From: an uncultured Peptostreptococcaceae bacterium
GTDB lineage: Bacteria > Bacillota > Clostridia > Tissierellales > Peptoniphilaceae
Assembly: GCA_947283485.1 (NCBI GenBank)
Contig: CAMYOU010000001.1
Location: 1-64,000 of the forward strand
DNA: 64,000 bases
Reading direction: 5' to 3'
Under the pieces are notes generated by a model that saw nothing but the letters and a program-made list of their open reading frames with translations, did not search any database and had not been told where the DNA came from. Below are positions 31,607 to 40,000 of this stretch, in pieces. Both the position numbers and the translations under genes were made by a program. Numbering within the stretch: the first letter of the stretch is position 1; each line of letters starts with the position of its first letter.

Positions 31607-33067
31607 CTATTTTTTGAGACATTTTTCGGTTAAATAGCCTTCCTTCAAATATTTTTTGCGTTTTCGCACAAAAGTTGATGCATCGATATCGAGGACGCGC
31701 GCGGCATCGGTGACATTCTTATATTTTTCGAAGGCTTTGTCGATGAGCATCGCTTCGACTTTTGCACGCGCTTCGGGAAGCGTCGCCTTGTCAAGATCGA
31801 TCGCCCAGTGTTTTTCCGGTCGGATGACGGAGAGCGGGAGATCGTCGCGGGTGATCACGTCTTTGGACGAGAGAATGAACGCGCGTTCGGTAAAGTTCTT
31901 GAGTTCGCGGACATTGCCGGGCCAATCGTAGGCGTAGAGCGTCTCGAGCGTATCGGGGGAAAACTGTTTGCGCATGCCGTAGCGTTCGGAGAGTCGCGCC
32001 ATAAAATGTTCGATCAAGGGGAGGATGTCGTCGCGTCTGGCCCGAAGCGGCGGGATCTGAATGGCGACGACATTGAGTCGATAGTAGAGATCCTCTCGGA
32101 ATGTCCCTTCCTCGACCATCTTCTCGAGATTGCGGTTGGTCGCGGCGATGATGCGCACATTGACGTCGATGGAACTCGTTCCACCGACACGGCGGACTTT
32201 TTTGTCCTGGAGGACGTGGAGGAGCGACGCCTGCATGGAAAGCGGCAATTCGCCGATTTCGTCTAGGAAGACCGTTCCGCCGTCCGCTTTTTCAAAAATC
32301 CCTTTCTTTCCTTTGCTGTCGGCTCCCGTAAACGCACCCTTCTCGTAACCGAAGAACTCGGATTCAATGAGAGATCTAGGAATGGTCGAGCAGTTGATGT
32401 GCGAAAATTCTTCATCGGAGCGGGAGGAGTTTTCGTAGATGAATTTGCTTAAGACGTCTTTGCCGACGCCGGTTTCTCCGGTCAAGAGCACGGTGGAATC
32501 ATATTTCGCAACGCGCGCGGCACAACTTAGGATATTGTCCATGACTTTGCCGCGATAGATGACTTTTGCGCGGCTCTCGACGGTTTTTTTGAGTCTCGTG
32601 ATTTCCTCTTGGTGGTGTACGATTTCCTCTTGGAGCTTTTTTAATTCCGTGATGTCGCGCACGACCGTGACGACGAGGACGATCTTGTCGTCTTCAAAAA
32701 TCGGCGTGGACGTGATGAGAGCCAGCGAGCCGTTGCTCAAAATCTGCTTGAGGCTTACTTCCCTCTTTTCCTTGAGGGCGAGGACGGTGCCGGATACGTC
32801 GATGAGTCCCTCTTCGATGACTTCGTACATGGACTTCCCGATAAAGGCATCTCTCTTCGCCCCTGAGATCTTTTCATACGAGCGATTGAGAAAAATCGTA
32901 TTTGCCTTGCCGTCCGTAAGATAGATGCCGTCGTTGATGCTCTCGAGAATGACCATGAGGTCCTCGAGTTTGTTCGACATCTGAGCGATGAGGCGCATAA
33001 GACCGTCGCGATCCATCTTTTGCGCTTCTCGTACGATGTCGGACTTTCCTTTCTTGTGGGTCAACAT
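31607..33067 (-). CDS. PAS domain sigma-54-dependent transcriptional activator
   Basis: A 486-residue enhancer-binding protein. PAS sensor domain about 35-140 (ILESINDGIYLTD), short coiled coil about 140-168, AAA+ domain about 170-405 with Walker A GETGVGKD (197-204), sigma-54 contact loop GAFTGA (244-249) and Walker B GGTVFLDEIGE, then a C-terminal HTH (NVTDAARVLDIDASTFVRKR). The ATG at 33067 lies 4 bases after the CGGC-MaoC stop, using GAGGAAG within that gene. It faces the abf sigma-54 promoter, so it presumably senses a pathway intermediate through PAS and drives abfD. Confidence 0.94.
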   Translation of the reverse strand: MLTHKKGKSDIVREAQKMDRDGLMRLIAQMSNKLEDLMVILESINDGIYLTDGKANTIFLNRSYEKISGAKRDAFIGKSMYEVIEEGLIDVSGTVLALKEKREVSLKQILSNGSLALITSTPIFEDDKIVLVVTVVRDITELKKLQEEIVHHQEEITRLKKTVESRAKVIYRGKVMDNILSCAARVAKYDSTVLLTGETGVGKDVLSKFIYENSSRSDEEFSHINCSTIPRSLIESEFFGYEKGAFTGADSKGKKGIFEKADGGTVFLDEIGELPLSMQASLLHVLQDKKVRRVGGTSSIDVNVRIIAATNRNLEKMVEEGTFREDLYYRLNVVAIQIPPLRARRDDILPLIEHFMARLSERYGMRKQFSPDTLETLYAYDWPGNVRELKNFTERAFILSSKDVITRDDLPLSVIRPEKHWAIDLDKATLPEARAKVEAMLIDKAFEKYKNVTDAARVLDIDASTFVRKRKKYLKEGYLTEKCLKK

Positions 33068-33071
33068 GATC

Positions 33072-33791
33072 TCACGCTTCCTCGACGACAAAATAATGCT
33101 TGGGGAGCATTTGATCGAACATGCCCTTTAGGAGCACTTCGTCGTTTTCGTTCTTTACCGTGCCCTCGAGTGTCAAGATGTAATGATCTTCCTGTTCCAA
33201 GACAGATTTCGCCGTGACCGTCGCCGTGACCGTGTCCCCGATAAACGCGGGTTTCAAGAAACGCATCCGCTGCCCCATAAAAATCGTCCCGTCGCCCGGG
33301 AGTTTCATTCCCATCACCGTACTCACATAGGATAAAAGAAGCATTCCGTGGACAATGCGCCTGCCGAAATCACTGTGTTCCGCAAAACATTTGTCGACGT
33401 GCATACGCGAAAAATCCGCCGTCGCGCCGGCAAAAGCCTGCACGTCCGCTTCGCTAAGCGTCTTATGGAAGCTCGCTTCCTCGCCGATGCGGATGACCCT
33501 GCGCCGTTTCATCTCCTCGATCTCTTCGAGTTTGAGCCGATCGAGCTCTTCCTGTACCCGCGTGATCATGTGTCTGCCCGTCACCATAAAATGCCCTTTG
33601 CGCGCGACGATATGCGAGATATCCGCACACGCCGCCGTGCAACCGTTGATGACGAGAAGATAATCGACCACCGCGTCGTCGTTTACCACGCGAAATTCGA
33701 GATCCGGATTCGCCGCTTTCACCGCGTTGACAAACTCCGTGCGATCATAGCGATTTTGACAACCGCCACAGTATTTGATGCCTACAATCAT
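33072..33791 (-). CDS. CGGC-domain and MaoC-like hydratase fusion
   Basis: A 239-residue two-domain protein. Residues about 1-75 (IKYCGGCQNRYDR, then VINGCTAACAD) form a CGGC-type, Cys-rich domain of unknown function thought to bind metal. Residues about 100-230 are a MaoC hotdog with FAGATADFSRMHVD and FGRRIVHGMLL, the catalytic Asp/His pattern of (R)-specific enoyl-CoA hydratases. Start chosen for GAGGTGA 6 bases upstream. Co-transcribed with the sigma-54 activator from a consensus promoter. It could hydrate crotonyl-CoA, or act as a thioester sensor for the activator. Confidence 0.85.
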   Translation of the reverse strand: MIVGIKYCGGCQNRYDRTEFVNAVKAANPDLEFRVVNDDAVVDYLLVINGCTAACADISHIVARKGHFMVTGRHMITRVQEELDRLKLEEIEEMKRRRVIRIGEEASFHKTLSEADVQAFAGATADFSRMHVDKCFAEHSDFGRRIVHGMLLLSYVSTVMGMKLPGDGTIFMGQRMRFLKPAFIGDTVTATVTAKSVLEQEDHYILTLEGTVKNENDEVLLKGMFDQMLPKHYFVVEEA

Positions 33792-33836
33792 GTACAATCA
33801 CCTCTATTATTGTTCCTTCCAACCTTCTATACTTCT

Positions 33837-33865
33837 ATTGTACCTTTTCGATTGTAGATTTGCAA
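33837..33865 (-). promoter_or_regulatory. Sigma-A promoter of the CGGC-MaoC/activator operon
   Basis: TTGCAA, 17 bases, TACAAT on the minus strand, about 45 bases before the start codon. It is back to back with the promoter at 33879-33907. Confidence 0.75.
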
Positions 33866-33878
33866 AAAATTTTGCAAT

Positions 33879-33907
33879 TTGGCAATTGAATGCGGGAATG
33901 GTACAAT
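33879..33907 (+). promoter_or_regulatory. Sigma-A promoter of the small membrane protein gene
   Basis: TTGGCA, 17 bases, TACAAT with a TG one base before the -10. The start codon is 36 bases downstream. Confidence 0.8.
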
Positions 33908-33942
33908 GCCGATAGAAACGATATCGCAGAAGGAGGTTCACG

Positions 33943-34395
33943 ATGAACCGCGAATTTGAACGACAACAGGACAGACAACGGCGAGAGAGAGATCCCAAGG
34001 CGAAGAATCGACTCATGATCGCTTCGGGCGTCGTCTTCTTGCTCTTTGCACTCTGGATCATGTTCTCCACCAAGAACTATTCCTCGCTCGAATTTCCGCT
34101 CGTAAGTGACCGCGTGGAAATCTCGATGAAAGAAGACGAGGTCACGCTCGACGCGGACGAATCCAAGAAGTTCTCGCGCCGTATGCAAAACTGTGTACGC
34201 ACGGAAGATCACGACGCATTCGACGAGAGCCTTACGATCACACTCGGCACGGGCGTCACGCTCACGCTCGATCCCGAGAAAAACGCCGGCACGATCGCGT
34301 ACCGCGGCGAGACGAAATCCATCCGCGTGGACGGACGACTCATCAAGGACGCAAAGAATTATCTCGCAGAGAAGAAAGTGAAAGACGAGAACTGA
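33943..34395 (+). CDS. Small membrane-anchored protein of unknown function
   Basis: A 150-residue protein with a charged cytoplasmic N terminus (about 1-22, Arg/Asp-rich), one membrane helix (about 23-42, LMIASGVVFLLFALWIMF) and a roughly 105-residue outer domain rich in Thr, Asp and beta pattern (VEISMKEDEVTLDADE, TLGTGVTLTLDPEKNAG). No family recognised. A canonical AGAAGGAGG site and a good promoter show it is a real gene. It is divergent from the CGGC-MaoC operon and stands alone. Confidence 0.8.
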   Translation: MNREFERQQDRQRRERDPKAKNRLMIASGVVFLLFALWIMFSTKNYSSLEFPLVSDRVEISMKEDEVTLDADESKKFSRRMQNCVRTEDHDAFDESLTITLGTGVTLTLDPEKNAGTIAYRGETKSIRVDGRLIKDAKNYLAEKKVKDEN

Positions 34396-34443
34396 ACTTT
34401 GCGCGACGCGAACGATGCCTTCGCTCGTCACAAACACATATGA

Positions 34444-34531
34444 AATGCATGGGCGTCAAAATACGTCATCCAATGCAGCCGCATGAAACGCGTGAGCCAA
34501 TGCAGTCGGCATTGAAATCGTAAGCGAGTCC
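34444..34531. repeat. Degenerate tandem repeat, about three units
   Basis: Three loosely similar units of 27 to 33 bases each begin AATGCA and contain a GAAA or CAAAA core followed by a CGT-like triplet and AGCC or similar. The rest of the gap 34396-34600 shows nothing else. Could be a decayed intergenic repeat; support is visual only. Confidence 0.25.
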
Positions 34532-34600
34532 AGGTGCAATAAAGCGTGTGCACGAAAGTGATCAGCGTAAAAAAGCGCAAATTCCACGACGACGGCAATA

Positions 34601-34634
34601 AAAAAATCTCGGACGAATCTCCGAGATTTTTTTT
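34601..34634. terminator. Bidirectional terminator beside the flavoprotein gene
   Basis: A TCTCGG/CCGAGA stem with flanking A and T runs directly after the flavoprotein stop (minus), also able to stop the plus-strand small membrane gene transcript. Confidence 0.85.
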
Positions 34635-34643
34635 GCGTTCGAT

Positions 34644-36509
34644 TTATTTTGCGTTCTTTGCCGCGTTTTCACCCGCGATGCGTCCGAAGACGATGATGTC
34701 GGTGACTGCATTGCCGCCGAGTCGGTTGCCGCCGTGTATACCGCCGGTGACTTCTCCTGCCGCGTAGAGATTCTTGATGACATTGCCGTCGGTCCCGATG
34801 ACTTCCGCGTTCGTGTTGATCTTCACGCCGCCCATGGTGTGGTGGACGCCGGGGGAAACTTTGATCGCATAGTAGGGAGCTTTGGCAAGCGGCTCAGCAA
34901 ATGCCGTACGACCAAACTCAGCATCTTTCTTGTTTGCAACCGCTTCGTTCCAAGTTTCCATGGTCGCTTTGAAATTTTCTTCCGAGATGCCGAGTGCTTT
35001 CGCGAGCTCTTCATAGGTTTCACCTTGCGTGGTAAAGCCTTTGTCGATGTATTTCTTTAAGACATTCGACTTCTCGAGCATATTGGTGTCGAAGATGAGA
35101 TATGCGAATCCACCTTCTTGTGCCACTTCTGCCGCACTGACGACGTCTCTCGTTCCGACCTCGTCGACAAAACGCTTACCGTCTTGGTTCACGAGGATCG
35201 CACCGTCGCCGCGCACGCCTTCGGTGATGAGGGATGCGGTCTTCTGCTCGACGGTTGGATGAATCTGAATCTCCGCAAGATCTACAACGTCCGCACCAAT
35301 CGCCTGTGCCATCCAGATGCCGTCGCCCGTAATCGAGCCGACATTGGTGGTGACAAACCCTTTGAGTTCCGGTTTGATCTCGGCGACTTTCTCAAGATTT
35401 GCACCGAATCCGCCCGTTGCGATGACGACGGATTTTGCACGTACCGTGAGATCTCCCGCTTTTACGCCGACGACTTTGCCGTCTTCGACGAGAATCTCGG
35501 TTGCGGGCATGCCGAAGAGAATCTCGATTTTCTTGTCTTTTAGGACTTTCTCAAGTCTCGGTACGAGATACGAACCGACAGGGGCGGTCTTGCCGTCGAC
35601 TTTGGGTCTGTGGATGCGTTTGACGGATGCGCCGCCGAAAGCACCGACGTCGGTGATGTCCATGTCAAAGGTCTTGAGCCATTCGATTGCGTCCTTGGAG
35701 TGGCTTACAAGAGTCTTTGCGAGTTCTTTGTCGTTCTTGTCTTTGCCGCCGACGAGCGTATCGAGCAGGAAGAGTTCCTCAGAGTCAAAATAACCCTCCG
35801 GTTTTGCCTTGTAGTCTTCGACTTGTTTCTCGACGGTTGCCGCAAGTTCCCCTAGATCCGGATATTTTTCTTTCACCGTCTCAAGCTTCTTCGCGATAGC
35901 GTCGTATTCGCCCTGACCCATCTCATTGGCGTCCTGATACGGCGTCTTTGCCGCATTGAGCCCGCCCGTCGAACGCGTGGTGTTGCCGCCAGCAATTTCG
36001 TTCTTCTCGAGTACGAGGACGGAACTGCCCGCATCGCTTGCCGCGATTGCCGCGCTCATGCCGGCACCGCCTGCACCGATGACGACGACATCGACATCGC
36101 GATCGCCGCCCGTCGTTTCAGCCGGAGGATTGACCATCGCTTCCTTGAGGCAAGCGTTGACCGCAGCAAGAAGCGCCTTACTCGTCTCCGTCGCGCCGGT
36201 AAATGCGTCGATGTCCGTCGATTGCGCCTCGATGATCTTCTCGGGCATCTTTTCGATGACCGCCGAACCGATACCTTCCGACTCCTCATGGCTCGTCACT
36301 TCGATCTTCTCGATCTTATCTTCGGAAACCGTGACCGCTACTTCCATCGGAACTTCCGTGTTGTACCCCGTCTCGGTAGCCGTATAGGTGCCGGGCTTAT
36401 AGAGACCCGCCTTCGCCTCTTCTTTCGTCTCCGGTGCGGGAGCTTGTCCGCATGCCGCGAGACTCACGATGAGCGCAAGCGCGATCAAAATACGTAATGC
36501 TTTTTTCAT
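34644..36509 (-). CDS. Flavinylated fumarate-reductase-like lipoprotein
   Basis: A 621-residue exported flavoprotein. Lipoprotein signal peptide with lipobox LAAC (C20), FMN-binding domain (about 35-120) with the covalent flavinylation site DAFTGATETS (near T107), FAD domain starting VVVIGAGGAGMSAA (142-153), and a C-terminal HHTMGGVKINTNAEV with GAGEVTGGIHGGNRLGG-like segment. This is the architecture of extracellular flavin-based reductases (FrdA/UrdA type) that reduce fumarate, urocanate or similar acceptors. No cytochrome domain. Transcribed alone from a strong promoter. The acceptor is unknown; the FMN probably receives electrons from an Rnf- or Ndh2-type donor. Confidence 0.92.
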   Translation of the reverse strand: MKKALRILIALALIVSLAACGQAPAPETKEEAKAGLYKPGTYTATETGYNTEVPMEVAVTVSEDKIEKIEVTSHEESEGIGSAVIEKMPEKIIEAQSTDIDAFTGATETSKALLAAVNACLKEAMVNPPAETTGGDRDVDVVVIGAGGAGMSAAIAASDAGSSVLVLEKNEIAGGNTTRSTGGLNAAKTPYQDANEMGQGEYDAIAKKLETVKEKYPDLGELAATVEKQVEDYKAKPEGYFDSEELFLLDTLVGGKDKNDKELAKTLVSHSKDAIEWLKTFDMDITDVGAFGGASVKRIHRPKVDGKTAPVGSYLVPRLEKVLKDKKIEILFGMPATEILVEDGKVVGVKAGDLTVRAKSVVIATGGFGANLEKVAEIKPELKGFVTTNVGSITGDGIWMAQAIGADVVDLAEIQIHPTVEQKTASLITEGVRGDGAILVNQDGKRFVDEVGTRDVVSAAEVAQEGGFAYLIFDTNMLEKSNVLKKYIDKGFTTQGETYEELAKALGISEENFKATMETWNEAVANKKDAEFGRTAFAEPLAKAPYYAIKVSPGVHHTMGGVKINTNAEVIGTDGNVIKNLYAAGEVTGGIHGGNRLGGNAVTDIIVFGRIAGENAAKNAK

Positions 36510-36977
36510 AATACCTCCCTAAGTATTTATTTGACTCTATTTTATCAAATCGAAAAGAATGCGTCAATCTTCCCATTCTCCGGAAACGAAAAAGACAAGC
36601 GCAAAATATGATTTGCATGCAAAAATCATCATAAACCGTCGATAGGGTCATTCTGTCATTTCGTCCAAGTCCATCGCGAACGATCGCGCGCCCTCATGCT
36701 CGGAGACCCGCTCATGATCTCTCGTTTCTTGTGTGCCGTCAACATGATCACACCGCAACTTCCCTGCAATTTGCGACTCAACGACCGCGCGCATCGAAAG
36801 ACCGGACGGCGCGCGCTGCTTCGCGACATCGATAACCGGACGACCTCGTGAGAATGGCGACGTCGGCAAGCGAACTCACAGAGCTTCTCTCTTGGAACGA
36901 CCTTCCCCCGCGCATTGATCGTGCGTCTTACGCTGTGGGGTGTCGAGTACTTGAAGGGATCGTACGACACGCGGGAA
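36510..36977. other. Gene-free region upstream of the flavoprotein gene
   Basis: About 470 bases. It holds the flavoprotein promoter (36539-36567) and, about 50 bases upstream of its -35, the perfect palindrome TTTGCATGCAAA (36612-36623), a possible operator. From about 36650 to 36977 I see no credible gene, repeat or RNA on either strand; open frames there lack ribosome sites and family resemblance. Confidence 0.5.
36539..36567 (-). promoter_or_regulatory. Sigma-A promoter of the flavoprotein gene
   Basis: TTGACG, 17 bases, TAAAAT with an upstream TG (TGATAAAAT) on the minus strand, about 30 bases before the ATG. Confidence 0.88.
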
Positions 36978-37010
36978 CAAAAAAAGTAGACATGGATATC
37001 CATGTCTACT
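36978..37010 (-). terminator. Terminator of the large surface protein gene
   Basis: A perfect 26-base palindrome (arms AGTAGACATGGAT) followed by T7 on the minus strand, 47 bases past the stop codon. Confidence 0.93.
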
Positions 37011-37056
37011 CTCTTCTTTGTTTCCGTTCCGATGCGGATTTCTCGTTACCGGTGTG

Positions 37057-40000
37057 TCACTGGCAACCGACACCCGCTCTCGGAATGCGTTTTACCGGAA
37101 TGACAACACGCTTCATTCTCGGAATGATCGGCCTTACTTCTTGGTCCTTATACGTGTTCGTGATCGTAAACCCTGTGCTCGGATCACCCGTAACGGTTGA
37201 GGTGTAACCCTCTGCTACATTCATTTCCTTGACCGTATAGACGATATCCTTACCGTCCTTTTGGACATCAAGACCGCCGATACGACCCGACCAGTTGTTC
37301 TCTGCATAGAGTTTCAACGTTCTGCCCGTATCTTCGCCGTTTGCAAGGAGTTTGACCTCGACGAACTCGGGACGTTTCATGTCTCGATTGCCGTTGTCTT
37401 CCCAGAGTTTGGTCACCTCGATGACCGGATTGCCTTTCTGCGGCTTTTTCTTTTTCTTAGGCTCTTTGTATTTCCAAATTGCCGTCAATACATTTCTGCC
37501 TTCTGTTCCGTTCGGGTCATCATCTGCAACGACCGTGACTTCATCACCGGGTTTGACAACATACTCTTTGCCTTTATACGTGTACTTCCAACCGATCAGC
37601 ACGGCGTCTTCAAGTTCAAATCCGAGACTCCATACTTCCTTATTGGGACGAACTTTGTGATTGGACTTGTCGTATACTTCCGGAATCTCAACTCTGGTGG
37701 ACCCGTCAAACAACTTGCCACCGTTCCCGTCATAGATGACGGTTGCCGTCCTGGGCTTCTTTCCCCACAATGGTTCGAGTGTCAGATTGCCTGTCATCTT
37801 GATCATTTGGTTGGGTGCATAGAATTCTTTCCTCCGTGCCGGACACTGCGCTTGATTGTCGCAGTCTCCACATCTCCAGAGATACCATCCGGCAAAGATC
37901 TTGTCTTTTGTCATATCCTTAAACGGCGGTTGAACTCGTGCGTCCGTCCCGGGTGCATAGTTTTTCTCATCGACGTGGGTCTTGGGTTTCCCATCTTGAC
38001 CCAGATACTTATACGTGAGCTTGTATCCCGTATTCGGTACCGTGGTCGCGTATAAATCAATATCCTCCGTCAACTTTTCTCCGAATTGATACTTCACGAG
38101 TTTCGGCGGATTGTTCGGATCGTTGTCGTCATTTCTTGCCAAAATGTCCTTTTGCCAGCCATCCCAGATCTCGTCCGGACGCAATTTGATTTCGCCGTAA
38201 GCGTACTTAGCTTCTTGTGTCGGATTACCCTTCAGGTCCAAGGTGCGTGAACGAGAACCGCTGCGATTGGCGGCCGACGTACCGGAAGAAACGATCGTAT
38301 CGTCAGCGCTTCTTACCGTCGGCAGCTCGGCTTCGTTCATAACGGTACCGAACGTCTTCTCAAAAGAACCGAAGAACTTCCCGTCTCTGAAGATGCGAAC
38401 GCGTACTTGCGGCAAACCCCATTTCGCATAGAGCGTAAGGGGGGCCGTCGGCATGACGTTGACAAGCCCTTTTTCACTCTCCGGGAGCTCTCTTACGCGA
38501 TTGTAATAGTCAAAGGGCATCGCACTTGTGATTTGATCCCTGTCCTTAATTGGATCCAATCGCGGAATGGTGCCCTTCAATACATTGACATCACGCGTCA
38601 ATTCCTTGTCATAGCACCAACCCAAGAAGATAAAGTCATCCGGGATCCCGTCAGGGCGAGTCTCCGGCCTATATTTGAAAACATCGCCATGGCGAACATT
38701 GAGTTTTTGATCCTGAGCAAAATCAACTGGTTTTCCATCTTTCGCTCCGGTCCAGTTCATAAGTGTCAACGGAAACTGGCGTCTGCGATAGCGCAGAAAG
38801 ACATTGTAGCCCGTGCGGACTTGAATGCTGTAGTCTCTTTCATACACTTGCCATTTGTCATAATTTTCTTTGTATTTAGGAGATGATTCGTCGTTCACGG
38901 GTGCTTTCGTGGGCAGCAAGCGCCGTCCCGGATATTGGAAATTCTCCGGAGTCATGAAATACACTGCAGCATGGAGATAGTGCGGCTTGCGCGGGTCGGA
39001 TCTCGTCCCCGCTCCCCATGCGAATGTCCGCGACGTTGACGCGAGCCAAATCGGCGGTTCCCCCATCTCGTCCGGATAGGTTCCGTCCGCATTCTGATAG
39101 TACATGAAGACACCGACGTCCGTTTCGACGTCCTCATTCCCCGCTTGTTCCTCCTTTGTCGCTTGCACAGGATTTAAAACATTATAATGGTAGCCGTCTT
39201 TGGAGTCTGCGAAAGTCTGCGTAATCGTGTATTCATCTTCCTTACCCGGGTTGTGCGTGATCGATCTATTGATGAACTCATGAAAATCCAATCTTCTACG
39301 ATAGCCGAAGATACGGTAAGACTCGTTATTCTTAAAAGAATCTGTATAGCTCTGAGACGTTACAATCTTATCCGCTTCACGCTGACGCTCCCGCGCCTGA
39401 AACTCGTGTTCACGTTGCTGTTTTTCGTTCTCTTCCTCGAGTTTCTTTTGCTTCTCAATTTCCGCTTGGTGCTTCTTTACCTCTTCCGTATATTTCTTAA
39501 TGTCTGCTTGATTGTGCGCTTGTTCTGCCACGTGAAGATTGCCTTCCGCAACGAGCTTATCCGCCTTCGCCTTCTCTCTTGCGGCGATCGCTTCATTTTT
39601 TGCTTTTTCGAATTCCACCGCTTTCGCGTTTTCGTCATCTCTTTTTTTGATAAGCTTCGCTCTCTCTTCTTCCTTCTTCTTTCCGACAGCCGGATCTTTG
39701 TATTTCACCTCAGTCTTCAAAGCCACTATCTTCCAGCTCAACGGTTGTTTTACGGGATTCCCATCTTCGTCTACGCGAACTTCCGGTTCGCCGCCGACGA
39801 GGTCCTCAATCTTTTGATAGTAGAGGCCTTTGAGGTTTTTCACCGTACCGTCTCGGTATGTGAGATTGAGTTCCAACACATCGCGGTCATAATAGACATG
39901 GAGTTCGGTGGATCCGTCTGCTGCAACGGTCGTTTTCTGAGCCTCGCTCACGGTCGACGTGATGCCCGTCTTCGCTTCATTATAATGGCAGAACGCAAAG

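Noticed and set aside
34546..34767. Short frames on both strands around the flavoprotein stop
   Set aside because: They overlap the terminator hairpin and the flavoprotein coding end.
36848..37207. Plus-strand 119-codon open frame at the 3' end of the surface protein gene
   Set aside because: It crosses the gene's terminator and reads antisense into its coding region; no family likeness.
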